Source: Deltaproteobacteria bacterium
Lineage (GTDB): Bacteria > Desulfobacterota > Desulfobacteria > Desulfobacterales > SpSt-501
DNA: 64,000 bases
Reading direction: 5' to 3'
Assembly: GCA_016219005.1 (NCBI GenBank)
Contig: JACRCN010000004.1
Coordinates: 62,001 to 126,000, forward strand
The notes beneath the pieces were generated by a model that saw only the letters and a program-made list of their open reading frames with translations, ran no database searches and was not told the origin of the DNA. Below, one piece after another: positions 17,268-26,379 of this stretch; the stretch's first letter is position 1; the number at the start of each line of letters is the position of its first letter. The translations under genes and the position numbers were made by a program.

Positions 17268-17334
17268 ACACCCGCGTCGAATCACCCGAAACCGTCATCA
17301 GTGGGGCCGACCGCAAGATCCGGAATGAATTCCT
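17268..17334 (+). pseudogene. Chimeric glpD remnant
   Basis: Bases 17268-17296 are identical to 9301-9329 in glpD, and similarity continues to about 17315 with three mismatches. Bases 17308-17334 then match 9656-9682 with one mismatch. The two glpD segments lie over 300 bases apart and are joined at a shared CGACCGCA. The translated scrap reads TRVESPETVISGADRKIRNEF in the glpD frame. It lies in the 351-base spacer after the aconitase gene and cannot encode an enzyme. Confidence 0.8.
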
Positions 17335-17401
17335 GCGCCGGAGCTTCTCCATTGCCGCGATCTACGTTTAACTATCTAAATGATGCTCATAAAATTTTTC
17401 C

Positions 17402-17430
17402 TTGATCAAGAAGTTAAAAACCATCATAGT
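17402..17430 (+). promoter_or_regulatory. Candidate sigma-70 promoter for the amidohydrolase/ABC operon
   Basis: TTGATC (17402-17407), a 17-base spacer and CATAGT (17425-17430) lie in an unusually AT-rich patch about 65 bases before the amidohydrolase start. Each box matches consensus at four of six positions. The -35 lies in the 10-base palindrome CTTGATCAAG. No other signal is obvious in the 17335-17494 spacer. Confidence 0.4.
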
Positions 17431-17494
17431 GCCCCTGATCATTTGATAGCAGCACCCTTGGCGACTCCCGCCATGGGCTATCCTGGGAGGACTC

Positions 17495-18697
17495 ATGGCG
17501 ATCGTTTTTGCAGACGGAAGGGTAGTTGTGGGTGACGGCCGGGTACTGGAGCGAGCTTCCGTGCTCGTGGAAGGCGAGCGCATCGTCAAGGTGGCCCCCA
17601 AAAACATCCAGATGCCCAAGGGCTGCCAGCGCATTTCGCTGAAAGGGCGAACCCTGCTGCCCGGTTTCATCGATGCGCATGTGCACCTGTGCATGGACGG
17701 AAGCGCCGACCCCGTGACGAACTGCCTGCGGGAAACGCATACAGCGACCACGCTCAAGGCGGCCAACTTCACCCGGCAGACGCTGATGGCCGGGGTCACC
17801 ACGGTACGCGACATGGGCGGCCGGGACGGGATCGACCTCGCTCTACGGCAGGCGATTCAGGCCGGGCTGATCCCCGGGCCGCGGATGCTCGTGAGCGGAA
17901 AACTGATCTGCATGACGGGCGGGCACGGATGGCAGTTCGGCCGGGAGGCCAACGGTACCGACGAGGTGCGCCGGGCAGCCCGCGAGCAAATCAAGGCCGG
18001 CGCCGACATCGTCAAGCTGATGGCCACCGGTGGCGTGCTCACCCCTGCCGTCGAGCCCGGCAGCGAGCAGTTCACCGAGGAGGAGCTCCGCGCCGGCATC
18101 GCGGAGGCCCACAAGGCGGGCAAGCGGACAGCCACCCATGCCATGGGCACCCGGGGCATCCTGAACGCCCTGCGGGCGGGGATCGACAGCATCGAGCACG
18201 GAGTCCATCTCGACGCGGAGACCGTGTCCTTGATGAGGCAGCGCGGCGTGCCGCTCGTTCCGACCATTTCCGCGCTCCACCACATTGAAACCAAGGGCCT
18301 CGCGGCGGGAATCCCCGCGTTCGCCGTGGAAAAGACCCTGAAGGTCAAGCCGCACCACCTGGCGAGCTTACGTCTGGCTCGCGAGGCCGGCGTGCCCATC
18401 GCCATGGGTACGGATGCCGGAACTCCGTTCAATCTTCACGGGGGGAACCTCGGTGAATTGAAACTCCTGGTGAAATACGGCGGGCTCACCCCCCTGGAGG
18501 CGATCGAAGCCGCCACCCGCGTCAACGCTCAGGTTCTCGGTTTGGCAGAGGAGTTCGGGACCGTTGAGGCCGGCAAACATGCCGATCTGGTGGTGGTGCA
18601 GGGAAACCCGCTGGATGACATCGGTCTCTTGCTCAATCGGGACAACGTCCGTCTGGTCGTCCAAGGCGGGAAAATCGTCAAGGAGATCCTGGGTTAA
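17495..18697 (+). CDS. Metal-dependent amidohydrolase (imidazolonepropionase/prolidase-like)
   Basis: Predicted binuclear-metal hydrolase, 400 aa, cytosolic. Amidohydrolase landmarks in order: LLPGFIDAHVHL (HxH metal ligands), ADIVKLMATGG (bridging Lys), ATHAMG and IEHGVHLD (His ligands), and AMGTDAGTP (catalytic Asp). A GGGAGG ribosome-binding site precedes the ATG at 17495. The next five genes encode a peptide-type ABC importer, so the enzyme probably hydrolyses an imported peptide-like or cyclic amide compound. The exact substrate cannot be read from sequence. Confidence 0.85.
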   Translation: MAIVFADGRVVVGDGRVLERASVLVEGERIVKVAPKNIQMPKGCQRISLKGRTLLPGFIDAHVHLCMDGSADPVTNCLRETHTATTLKAANFTRQTLMAGVTTVRDMGGRDGIDLALRQAIQAGLIPGPRMLVSGKLICMTGGHGWQFGREANGTDEVRRAAREQIKAGADIVKLMATGGVLTPAVEPGSEQFTEEELRAGIAEAHKAGKRTATHAMGTRGILNALRAGIDSIEHGVHLDAETVSLMRQRGVPLVPTISALHHIETKGLAAGIPAFAVEKTLKVKPHHLASLRLAREAGVPIAMGTDAGTPFNLHGGNLGELKLLVKYGGLTPLEAIEAATRVNAQVLGLAEEFGTVEAGKHADLVVVQGNPLDDIGLLLNRDNVRLVVQGGKIVKEILG

Positions 18698-18723
18698 CTT
18701 CCAATCGAAAGGAGCGTCGGAGT

Positions 18724-20292
18724 ATGAGACAACGCAAGATGAGCGTCATTGAGGTGTTGGTTCTTGCCGTTCTGGCGGTCGGCATCGGTTTGTGGGCGGC
18801 GCCCCAGGCCGTGCAAGCCCAAGGCAAAGACATCAAGGAACTGATCATCGCCATCGGTGTGGACGCGGACACCCTCAACCCCCAGGAGCAGACTACCACC
18901 CTGATCCAGAACATGTGTGATCTCATTTACGACAACTTCTTCTATCAGGATCCCCAGGGCAAGCTGCACCCCCGGCTGGCCACCAAGTATGATGTGTCCG
19001 CCGACGGGCTCACCTACACCCTGCACCTGCGTAAGGGCGTCAAATTCTCCGACGGGACCGACTTCAACGCCGCCGCCGTGAAGCTCACCTTCGACCGCGC
19101 CCTCGACCCCAAATTGCGGGTGCCGCTGCGCTTTGCCATCGGCATGGTAAAGGAATGCGTGAAGATCGACGATCACACCGTCGCCCTGAAGCTGAACTAC
19201 CCCTTCGCCCCGCTGGCGCCGACCCTCTCCATCAGCCTGCCGTCCACCATCAGTCCTGCGGCCATCCAGAAATACGGCGAAGAAATCCGCCAGAACCCGG
19301 TGGGCGCCGGGCCTTACATCCTCAAGGAGTGGGTCAAGGGCGACCGTCTGGTTTTCGTCCGCAACGAGAAGTACTACGGCGAGAAGCCGACGGTGGCTCA
19401 GATCACGTGGAAGATCGTGCCCGAGGCGGCCACCCGCGAGGCCATGCTGCGGTCCGGACAGGTCCACATGTGCTACAAGCCGCTGCCTTCCAACGTGGCC
19501 GCCCTTAAGGCGGACCCCAACCTGACCGTGGAAATGCCCCTGGGCACCCGTACCATTTTCATGGGCCTGAATTGCCAAAAAGGGATCACCGTCGACAAGA
19601 AGATCCGCCAGGCCTTCAACTATGCCGTCGACAAGAAGGCCATCTGCAAGAAGATCCTGTTCGACACGGCCGACCCCATGGACGGCCCCGTTTCGCCGGT
19701 GGTTTTCGGCTACTTCAAGATGGATCAGCAGTACGACTACAATCCGGAGAAAGCCAAGCAGCTTCTAAAGGAGGCCAACTTCGACTTTTCCAAGACCGTC
19801 GCCATGCGCACGCCCCAGGGCCGCTACCTGTTCGACCAGCAGGTGACGGAAGCCGTTCAGGCCTATCTCCAGGCCATCGGTGTGAAAACCGAGCTCAGGA
19901 CCTACGATTGGCCGACCTACGTCGCGGGCCTGCTCAAGCCGCTCAATGAAAGCGAACTGGAAGTCTTTCTGCTGGGCTGGGGCCCCCTCATTCTGGATGC
20001 GGACATGGGCCTGTACGGGCAGTTCACCTGCGAGGTCAACCCGCCCAAGGGTCTGGGCTCCGCGTTTTACTGCAACCCGGAGTATGACAGCATCATGAAA
20101 GCCTCCCGCGAGGAGCAGGATCCCCAGAAGCGTCTGGCCATCCTGAAAAAGGCCTCGGTCAAGGTCTGGGACGACTGTCCATGGCTCTGGCTGCATGTCG
20201 AAAAATTTGTCATCGCCTACTCAAGCAAAATCAAAGGCATGGTGGTCACTCCCACGGAAAAGTTCTTTCCACAGTATATCAGCATGAATTGA
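18724..20292 (+). CDS. ABC transporter substrate-binding protein, family 5 (dipeptide/oligopeptide type)
   Basis: Periplasmic ligand-binding component, 522 aa. It has a signal peptide (hydrophobic core LVLAVLAVGIGLWAAP, cleavage near VQAQG) and no lipobox Cys. DppA/OppA-family features include the early SADGLTYTLHLRKGVKFSDG block and the GAGPYILKEW segment. It starts 26 bases after the amidohydrolase stop, and its TGA overlaps the permease ATG. Ligands in this family include peptides, nickel, opines and glycosides. Confidence 0.93.
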   Translation: MRQRKMSVIEVLVLAVLAVGIGLWAAPQAVQAQGKDIKELIIAIGVDADTLNPQEQTTTLIQNMCDLIYDNFFYQDPQGKLHPRLATKYDVSADGLTYTLHLRKGVKFSDGTDFNAAAVKLTFDRALDPKLRVPLRFAIGMVKECVKIDDHTVALKLNYPFAPLAPTLSISLPSTISPAAIQKYGEEIRQNPVGAGPYILKEWVKGDRLVFVRNEKYYGEKPTVAQITWKIVPEAATREAMLRSGQVHMCYKPLPSNVAALKADPNLTVEMPLGTRTIFMGLNCQKGITVDKKIRQAFNYAVDKKAICKKILFDTADPMDGPVSPVVFGYFKMDQQYDYNPEKAKQLLKEANFDFSKTVAMRTPQGRYLFDQQVTEAVQAYLQAIGVKTELRTYDWPTYVAGLLKPLNESELEVFLLGWGPLILDADMGLYGQFTCEVNPPKGLGSAFYCNPEYDSIMKASREEQDPQKRLAILKKASVKVWDDCPWLWLHVEKFVIAYSSKIKGMVVTPTEKFFPQYISMN

Positions 20293-21212
20293 TGTTCAAC
20301 TTCATCATCAAACGCCTGCTCGCGATGATACCGGTGCTCATCGGGATTTCACTGCTGCTGTTCTTCATGCTGCGGATGCTGCCCGGAGACCCCGCCCAAG
20401 TGCTGGCCGGCCAGATGGCATCTGCGGAGGAAATCGAAACCATCCGGCGGCAACTCGGATTGGACCGGCCGATTTACGAGCAGTATCTGTCTTATTTAAG
20501 CCGCTTGGCGCATCTGGATCTCGGTCGCTCCGCCCGGACCCAGAACCCGGTGATCGAGGAGGTCTGGGCCCGGCTGCCGAACACCATGCTGCTGGCGGTG
20601 GCGGCCATCAGCTTGGCTTGTCTGTTCGGGATCCCCGCCGGCGTGGTTTCCGCCATGCGCCCATACACCTGGGTGGACTATCTCGTGACCATGGCCTCGC
20701 TCTTCGGGATATCCATGCCCGTGTTCTGGCTCGGCATCATGCTGGTGGTGGTCTTCTCGGTCATCCTGAAATGGCTCCCCGCCGGCGGAACCGGCAGCTG
20801 GCAGCATGTGATCCTGCCGTCCGTGACGCTGGCTTCGTTCGTCGTGGCCTTCATCGCCCGCATGACGCGCTCCACCATGCTGGAAACCCTAAACCAGGAT
20901 TACACGACCACCGCGAGGTCCAAGGGGCTGAAGGAAAATGTGGTGGTCATCAAGCATGCTCTGAAAAACGCCCTCATCCCCATCGTCACAGTGGTCGGGC
21001 TTCAGTTCGGGCTGTTGCTGGGCGGAGCGGTTCTCACCGAGACGGTCTTCGCCTGGCCCGGCCTGGGCCGGCTAATCGTTGACTCCATCCTCGCGCGGGA
21101 CTATCCCGTGATTCAGGGAACCATCCTCATCTTCGGCCTGCTTTATATCCTGGTCAATCTGGCCGTTGACATCCTGTACGCCCTGATCGATCCGAGAATC
21201 CGTTATGATTGA
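20292..21212 (+). CDS. ABC transporter permease, DppB/OppB type
   Basis: Inner-membrane permease, 306 aa, with about six transmembrane helices. Typical features are the LPGDPAQVLAGQMAS periplasmic loop and the EAA-type loop TTARSKGLKENVVVIKHALKNALIP that docks the ATPase. The frame is open back to 20181, but the ATG at 20292 overlaps the upstream stop (TGATG) and begins the membrane anchor MFNFIIKRLLAMIPVL. Confidence 0.94.
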   Translation: MFNFIIKRLLAMIPVLIGISLLLFFMLRMLPGDPAQVLAGQMASAEEIETIRRQLGLDRPIYEQYLSYLSRLAHLDLGRSARTQNPVIEEVWARLPNTMLLAVAAISLACLFGIPAGVVSAMRPYTWVDYLVTMASLFGISMPVFWLGIMLVVVFSVILKWLPAGGTGSWQHVILPSVTLASFVVAFIARMTRSTMLETLNQDYTTTARSKGLKENVVVIKHALKNALIPIVTVVGLQFGLLLGGAVLTETVFAWPGLGRLIVDSILARDYPVIQGTILIFGLLYILVNLAVDILYALIDPRIRYD

Positions 21213-22098
21213 AGCAACTGAGAAGGGCGTGTGCCGGCCGCCGCATGAATTTTCCACCGACACCGGCCTGCGGCGCTTCTGCTTTAAACTGAGACGCAAC
21301 AGGGCGGCCGTCGCCGGCGGGGTCATGCTGATGGTCTACCTCGCTGCGGCCCTGCTGGCACCGCTTCTCGTCCCAGGCGATGCTTCAGCACCCAACCTGA
21401 TAAGGGCCCTTGAGATGCCTTCGCCGGGTGAACCCCTGGGAACTGACGAACTGGGCCGATCGATCCTGGGCCGCATCCTTTATGGGGCCAGGGTTTCACT
21501 GCTTATCGCCGTTGGGGTGGTAGCAGTGGGTCTCTTCATCGGGGTGCCGCTCGGTTTAGTGTCGGGGTATTTCGGCGGGAAGATCGATTTCGGAATCCAG
21601 CGCGCCACCGATGCCATGCTGGCGTTCCCCGGCTTTCTGCTGGCCCTCGCTTTGGTGTCCGTGCTGGGAGTGGGCATCAAGAACACCATGATCTCCATCG
21701 GGATCAGCATGGTTCCGCAGTATATTCGACTGGTGCGGGCCTGCGTGTTGACGGTACGAGCGGAGGTCTACGTGGAGGCCGCACGGGCGGCCGGGACCCG
21801 CGACGGGATGATCCTCTGGCGGCACATTCTGCCGAACGTGATGGTCCCGATCACGGTGCAAACCAGCCTGAGCATGGGCACGGCCATCCTGTTTGCCGCC
21901 GGTCTCGGATTTCTGGGAATTGGCGTGCAGCCGCCCACCCCCGAGTGGGGGACGATGCTCGGCTCAGCCCGGAATTACCTGTTCCATGCGCCGCATGTCG
22001 CTACCTTCCCCGGCCTCGCCATCTTGCTTGCCGTCCTGAGCTTCAATCTTCTCGGCGACGGGCTGCGGGACGCCCTGGATCCACGGTTCAAGGTATGA
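21205..22098 (+). CDS. ABC transporter permease, DppC/OppC type
   Basis: Second permease of the importer, 297 aa. It has the N-terminal cytoplasmic extension typical of DppC, the GTDELGRSILGRILYGAR motif and the EAA loop EAARAAGTRDGMILWRHILPN. It overlaps the preceding permease by eight bases. A 153-base gap then separates it from the first ATPase. Confidence 0.94.
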   Translation: MIEATEKGVCRPPHEFSTDTGLRRFCFKLRRNRAAVAGGVMLMVYLAAALLAPLLVPGDASAPNLIRALEMPSPGEPLGTDELGRSILGRILYGARVSLLIAVGVVAVGLFIGVPLGLVSGYFGGKIDFGIQRATDAMLAFPGFLLALALVSVLGVGIKNTMISIGISMVPQYIRLVRACVLTVRAEVYVEAARAAGTRDGMILWRHILPNVMVPITVQTSLSMGTAILFAAGLGFLGIGVQPPTPEWGTMLGSARNYLFHAPHVATFPGLAILLAVLSFNLLGDGLRDALDPRFKV

Positions 22099-22251
22099 TG
22101 CCTTCATCGAAAACCCGGTTTCTGAGTTGCACTTCATTCCGCGGGCGCTGCGGCGCGCCGGATGCACGCTTCGTGCCGCGGGGCTTGCCCGTCTTGAAAT
22201 TGAGCTTTGGACGAAGGCGTCCATGCAACGCTCTCCAAGGCTCGTCAAAAC

Positions 22252-23265
22252 ATGATGGCTGACATTCCCCCACTGCTGAGCGTCGAAAACCTTCACACCC
22301 GGTTCGACACCATGGACGGGGTGGTCACGGCTGTGGACGGTATCGATTTCGAGGTGTATGCGGGGGAAACTCTGGGGCTTGTGGGGGAGAGCGGCTGCGG
22401 CAAGAGTGTTACCGCCCTCTCGATTCTGCGGCTGCTGCGATGCCCGCCAGCCGCTATCGAAGGGCGTGTTCTCTTCGAGGGCCGCGATCTTCTGCAGATG
22501 GACTCGGACGCCATTCGCGCCGTTCGCGGCAGCGAGATCTCCATGATTTTTCAGGAGCCCATGACGTCCTTGAACCCGGTGCTCAGGATCGGCGAGCAGA
22601 TCGCGGAAGGAATCCGCGTGCACCAGCGGCGGACCCGTCCGGAATCCTGGCGGCGGGCGGTGGAAATGCTGCGGAAGGTTCAGATCCCGAGCCCGGACAG
22701 CCGGGCGGCCCAGTACCCGCACAAATTCTCAGGCGGGATGCGGCAGAGGTCCATGATCGCCATAGCGCTCTGCTGCGGCCCCAAGCTCATCCTGGCCGAC
22801 GAGCCCACCACCGCGTTGGATGTAACCATTCAGGCCCAGATCATGAACCTCATGATGCGCCTGAAGGAGGAACTGCAGACGGCGATCGTCCTCATCACCC
22901 ATGATCTGGGGGTCATCGCCGAAACGGCCAGCCGTGTGATCGTCATGTACGCCGGGAAAATCGTGGAAGAAGCTCCGGTGAGGGAGTTGTTCAAGGACCC
23001 CCGGCACCCTTACACCCAGGGGCTTTTAGGGTCGGTCCCCGTCATCGGCCGCAGGCAGCGGTCCGGCCGGCGCCTGCAGGAAATCCCGGGGATGGTTCCC
23101 AACCCGCTTCAAGTGCCGCCCGGCTGCCGGTTTAACCCGCGCTGCCCGAAGGCCATGCCGGTCTGCTGCAGCAAGCCACCGCCCATGATCCGGCTGGCTG
23201 AACATCGGCGCGTGAGTTGCTGGCTGGAAGCCGAGGGCGCGAAAAGGGAATCCTCCGGAAGGTAA
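22252..23265 (+). CDS. ABC transporter ATPase, DppD/OppD type
   Basis: Cytosolic ATPase of the importer, 337 aa. Walker [13 protein letters not shown], signature [15 protein letters not shown] and Walker [14 protein letters not shown] are intact. The C-terminal oligopeptide-transporter extension carries Cys residues ([14 protein letters not shown]) that bind an Fe-S cluster in related transporters. I start at the ATG at 22252, next to a second ATG; an in-frame TTG at 22207 is less likely. Confidence 0.93.
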   Translation: MMADIPPLLSVENLHTRFDTMDGVVTAVDGIDFEVYAGETLGLVGESGCGKSVTALSILRLLRCPPAAIEGRVLFEGRDLLQMDSDAIRAVRGSEISMIFQEPMTSLNPVLRIGEQIAEGIRVHQRRTRPESWRRAVEMLRKVQIPSPDSRAAQYPHKFSGGMRQRSMIAIALCCGPKLILADEPTTALDVTIQAQIMNLMMRLKEELQTAIVLITHDLGVIAETASRVIVMYAGKIVEEAPVRELFKDPRHPYTQGLLGSVPVIGRRQRSGRRLQEIPGMVPNPLQVPPGCRFNPRCPKAMPVCCSKPPPMIRLAEHRRVSCWLEAEGAKRESSGR

Positions 23266-23275
23266 AAACAAACCC

Positions 23276-24235
23276 ATGGCACTGCTGGAAGTCGATAACC
23301 TGAAAAAATACTTTCCGATCAAGAAGGGGATTCTGTCTCGAACCGTCGGTTACGTCAAGGCCGTGGACGGAGTGAGTTTCAGTCTGAAGCGGGGGGAAAC
23401 CCTGGGGCTCGTCGGCGAAAGCGGCTGCGGGAAAACCACCGTCGGCCGCTCCCTGCTGCGGCTGATCGAGCCCACGGAAGGACGGATCAATTTCAACGGG
23501 CAGAACCTCCTCGAGCTCGACCGCGGGGAGATGCGCAAGGTCCGGGCGTCGCTGCAGATCATTTTCCAAGACCCGTTCTCATCCCTCAACCCGCGCATGA
23601 ACGTGGGCGATATCATCGCCGAGCCGATCCGCAACCACCTGAACCTGCCCAGGGATGAGATTCAAAACCGGGTGGTCCTCCTCATGGAACGCGTGGGGCT
23701 CCATACGGCATACATGCGCCGGTACCCCCATGAATTTTCCGGAGGCCAGCGCCAGCGCATCGGCATCGCCCGGGCCCTGGCCTTGAATCCCTTGGCCATC
23801 GTCTGCGACGAACCGGTCTCGGCCCTGGATGTGTCCATCCAGGCCCAGGTCATCAACTTGCTGGCCCAACTCCAGGAGCAGATGGATCTTTCCTATCTCT
23901 TCATTGGCCACGATCTGAGCGTGGTGGAGCACATCAGCGATCGTGTGGCGGTGATGTATCTCGGCCGCATCGTGGAGACGGCGAGTTCCGAGGAGTTGTA
24001 CGCAAACCCCCGTCATCCTTACAGCCAGGCGCTGCTGTCGGCGGTCCCCCTTCCTGATCCGGACGCCCGCCGCGAGAAAATCCTGCTTCCGGGGGACGTG
24101 CCGAGCCCCATCGACCCGCCTTCCGGCTGCAGCTTTCACCCCCGTTGCTTCGCACGCCAAGGCATCTGCACTCAGGAACAGCCTCTCCTGCAAGACATCG
24201 GCGGCGGCCACCAGGTGGCGTGTCATTCTCAGTAG
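23276..24235 (+). CDS. ABC transporter ATPase, DppF/OppF type
   Basis: Second ATPase of the importer, 319 aa. Walker [13 protein letters not shown], signature [15 protein letters not shown] and Walker [13 protein letters not shown] are present, as is the C-terminal Cys cluster ([14 protein letters not shown]). The stop overlaps by seven bases the convergent stop of the aromatic-pathway gene on the other strand, so transcription from both sides meets here. No terminator is visible at the junction. Confidence 0.93.
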   Translation: MALLEVDNLKKYFPIKKGILSRTVGYVKAVDGVSFSLKRGETLGLVGESGCGKTTVGRSLLRLIEPTEGRINFNGQNLLELDRGEMRKVRASLQIIFQDPFSSLNPRMNVGDIIAEPIRNHLNLPRDEIQNRVVLLMERVGLHTAYMRRYPHEFSGGQRQRIGIARALALNPLAIVCDEPVSALDVSIQAQVINLLAQLQEQMDLSYLFIGHDLSVVEHISDRVAVMYLGRIVETASSEELYANPRHPYSQALLSAVPLPDPDARREKILLPGDVPSPIDPPSGCSFHPRCFARQGICTQEQPLLQDIGGGHQVACHSQ

Positions 24236-26100
24236 CAGCCGAGAACCTTGAAGTATTCGCTCTTATCCACCAGCGCCGCCCGCACCGTGCTGAGCGCCTC
24301 GGACTCGAGGTCCGTTTCGATGTCGATGTAGAACATGTAGCGCCAGGGCTCGCCGGGGATGGGCCGGGACTCGAGTTTGATCATGTTGATCTTCTGTTCG
24401 GCGAACACCTGCAGGATCGAGAACAGGGCACCCGGCTCGTTCTTGGCCGACAGGATGAGCGAAGTCTTGGAGGCCAGGCGGTTTTCGATGGGCTCCCTGC
24501 CGACGACGACAAAGCGCGTGTAGTTGCGCGGGTTGGTTTCGATGCCCTCGGCGATGACCGCCAGGCCGTAGATATCGGCCGTGATGAGGCCGGCGATGGC
24601 GGCCTCCCCTGCATCCTGCGACACGCTGACCCGCTCGGCCGCACCGGCCGTGTCGCTCACGGCTACGAGCTCCCACTGGTGCTGGGAGAGGAACTGGCGG
24701 CACTGCTCGATACCCTGGGGATGGGAGAGCACCCGCCGGATGTCGGACAGATCCGTGCCGGGCTTTGCCAGCAGGTTTTGCATGATGCGGATTTTCACCT
24801 CCCCGATGATGCGCAGATCGTAATCGCGCAGCAGATCGTAGTTCTCGTGGATGCTCCCGGAAAGCGAGTTCTCCAGGGGCACGATCCCGTAGTCGATCCC
24901 GCCCGCCCTGATCGCCTCGAAGATGGACTGGAACGTCGGCAGCGGCACCGCCTCGGCCGCGTCCCCGAAATACTGCAGGCAGGCCTTGTGGCTGAAGGTG
25001 CCGATCCGCCCCATGAAGCCAGCGCGCTGCCGCGCGCTGCCGTTCTGGCGCTTGCGTTCGATCACCCGGACGCGTTCCAGGTGGGAGAAGTCGAGCTGCT
25101 TGCCGACGACCGGCGCGATCACGTAAATGTCCCGCATGAGCTGGCGGAACTGCTGGGGGTAGAGGCTCTGGGCCCCGTCGGAGAGGGCGTGCTCCGGGTC
25201 GTGGTGCACCTCGATCATCAGGCCGTCTGCGCCCGCGGCCACGGCGGAGCGCGCCATAGGGCTCACCTTCTCGCGCATGCCGGTGGCGTGGCTGGGATCG
25301 ACGATGATGGGCAGGTGGGTGAGTTTCTTGAGGACCGGGATGGCGGACAGATCCAGCGTGTTGCGGGTGTAGGGCTCGAAGGTGCGGATGCCGCGCTCGC
25401 ACAGGATCACCTGGTGGTTGCCCTCGGCCAGGATGTACTCGGCTGACATGAGCCATTCCTCGATCGTACCCGAGAGGCCGCGTTTGAGGAGTACGGGTTT
25501 ACCCATGCGCCCCACGCACTTGAGCAGCTCGAAGTTCTGCATGTTGCGCGCGCCGACCTGCACCACGTCGATGTACTTCATCATGAGATCGGCCTGGGAG
25601 GGCGAGGTCATCTCGGTCACGACCCCGATGCCGAGGGTTTCGCGCACCTCGGCCAGGATTTTGAGGCCCTGCTCCTCCAGCCCCTGGAAGGAATAGGGCG
25701 AGGTGCGCGGCTTGAACGCCCCGCCGCGGAACAGCGCCGCGCCGGCTCGTTTGACCTCGCGGGCGATGGTCAGGGCCTGCTCCAGGCTTTCGACGGCGCA
25801 GGGCCCGGCGATGACGGAGATGTTCTCGCCTCCGACGAGCACGTCCCCCACGCGCACGCGGGTGTCCTGGGGGTGCATCTCACGGCCGACCAGCTTGAAA
25901 GGGGTCTTGACCCGCAGGACCCGGGCCACACCGGGCAGGCGGCGGATCTCCTCCTCGCTGCAGCCGGGCTTGCCCAGGACGCCGATGCGCTCGCCCGCCA
26001 CCGGCGGCAGCTCGCGGCAGTCGCAGCGGTTCGCCTTGAGTTTCAGGATCAGGTCGGTCTTGGCCTCGGGGGGCAGATCTTTTTCGAGTTCGACGATCAT
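24229..26100 (-). CDS. Fused DAHP synthase - prephenate dehydratase
   Basis: Bifunctional enzyme, 623 aa, covering the first step of the shikimate pathway and the prephenate-to-phenylpyruvate step. Residues 1-340: DAHP synthase of the short type with an N-terminal ferredoxin-like regulatory domain, then the barrel ([31 protein letters not shown]). Residues ~355-525: prephenate dehydratase ([29 protein letters not shown]). Residues ~540-615: ACT domain ([19 protein letters not shown]) that normally binds Phe. No chorismate mutase domain is visible. Start set at the ATG 26098-26100 with AAGGAG upstream. Its leader region holds a Phe/Trp attenuator. Confidence 0.93.
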   Translation of the reverse strand: MIVELEKDLPPEAKTDLILKLKANRCDCRELPPVAGERIGVLGKPGCSEEEIRRLPGVARVLRVKTPFKLVGREMHPQDTRVRVGDVLVGGENISVIAGPCAVESLEQALTIAREVKRAGAALFRGGAFKPRTSPYSFQGLEEQGLKILAEVRETLGIGVVTEMTSPSQADLMMKYIDVVQVGARNMQNFELLKCVGRMGKPVLLKRGLSGTIEEWLMSAEYILAEGNHQVILCERGIRTFEPYTRNTLDLSAIPVLKKLTHLPIIVDPSHATGMREKVSPMARSAVAAGADGLMIEVHHDPEHALSDGAQSLYPQQFRQLMRDIYVIAPVVGKQLDFSHLERVRVIERKRQNGSARQRAGFMGRIGTFSHKACLQYFGDAAEAVPLPTFQSIFEAIRAGGIDYGIVPLENSLSGSIHENYDLLRDYDLRIIGEVKIRIMQNLLAKPGTDLSDIRRVLSHPQGIEQCRQFLSQHQWELVAVSDTAGAAERVSVSQDAGEAAIAGLITADIYGLAVIAEGIETNPRNYTRFVVVGREPIENRLASKTSLILSAKNEPGALFSILQVFAEQKINMIKLESRPIPGEPWRYMFYIDIETDLESEALSTVRAALVDKSEYFKVLGCY

Positions 26101-26135
26101 GGCGCGTTTTCTCCTTTGCCGGCAGGCCGGCTGCC

Positions 26136-26174
26136 AAAACGAGAAGCCCCGGACAATTGCCCCGGGGCTTCTCG
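26136..26174 (-). terminator. Attenuator terminator before the DAHP synthase fusion
   Basis: On the minus strand a 13-bp perfect stem (arms 26162-26174 and 26140-26152, 9-base loop) of sequence CGAGAAGCCCCGG is followed by TTTT (26139-26136). It lies 35 bases upstream of the start codon and downstream of the leader peptide, as a terminator-type attenuator should. Confidence 0.88.
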
Positions 26175-26182
26175 AATCCAAA

Positions 26183-26283
26183 CCCCGGACGGACCTCGGC
26201 GGGTCCATCCGGGGGTATGTTGCGGTTCTGTGTGTTTACCCGCCCGGATGGACGCTTCTAAACCACCAAAAGAAGAAGCGTCC
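26183..26283 (-). promoter_or_regulatory. Transcription attenuator: competing leader hairpins
   Basis: Reading the minus strand, arms are: 1 (26274-26283) pairing with 2 (26250-26259), 10 bp; 2' (26243-26253) able instead to pair with 3 (26203-26213), 11 bp; and 3 (26202-26214) pairing with 4 (26183-26195), 13 bp with one U-G pair, followed by UUU. Arm 4 can also pair for 6-7 bp with the left arm of the downstream terminator. The leader peptide's Phe/Trp codons occupy arm 1 and the 1:2 loop. A ribosome stalled there frees arm 2 to form 2:3, which is the antiterminated state. Pairings are read directly; regulation is inferred. Confidence 0.82.
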
Positions 26284-26289
26284 ACGCAT
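26236..26289 (-). CDS. Phe/Trp leader peptide (17 aa)
   Basis: The minus-strand ORF ATG (26287-26289) to TAA (26236-26238) reads MRGRFFFWWFRSVHPGG, six consecutive aromatic codons (TTC TTC TTT TGG TGG TTT) in 17. It sits upstream of a DAHP synthase-prephenate dehydratase fusion and overlaps the first hairpin arm of the attenuator. It would sense charging of both tRNA-Phe and tRNA-Trp. The ribosome-binding site is weak (TGGA eleven bases upstream). Confidence 0.85.
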   Translation of the reverse strand: MRGRFFFWWFRSVHPGG

Positions 26290-26329
26290 GTTCTGAATCC
26301 ATTGTCTTTCTGGTTGTTCGTTGTTCAAA

Positions 26330-26358
26330 GCATTACGGGAATTTCCAAAAGCTGTCAA
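26330..26358 (-). promoter_or_regulatory. Candidate promoter for the leader/DAHP synthase transcript
   Basis: A consensus -35 TTGACA (minus strand, 26353-26358) is followed after 17 bases by a weak -10 TAATGC (26330-26335). It is 41 bases upstream of the leader peptide start and lies in the short spacer after the neighbouring gene. The -35 is perfect and the -10 is poor, so confidence is moderate. Confidence 0.45.
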
Positions 26359-26379
26359 GCAAAAGTTGATCCGGCGCGG

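Noticed and set aside
17150..17371. 73-codon ORF downstream of the aconitase gene
   Set aside because: It contains the glpD-derived scrap and otherwise unrelated sequence, and has no convincing start signal.
26248..26300. Alternative leader peptide starting at an ATG ten bases upstream (MDSEHAWTLLLLVV)
   Set aside because: It overlaps the same arms but has only one Trp and no Phe. The other frame has six consecutive aromatic codons and is the better explanation.
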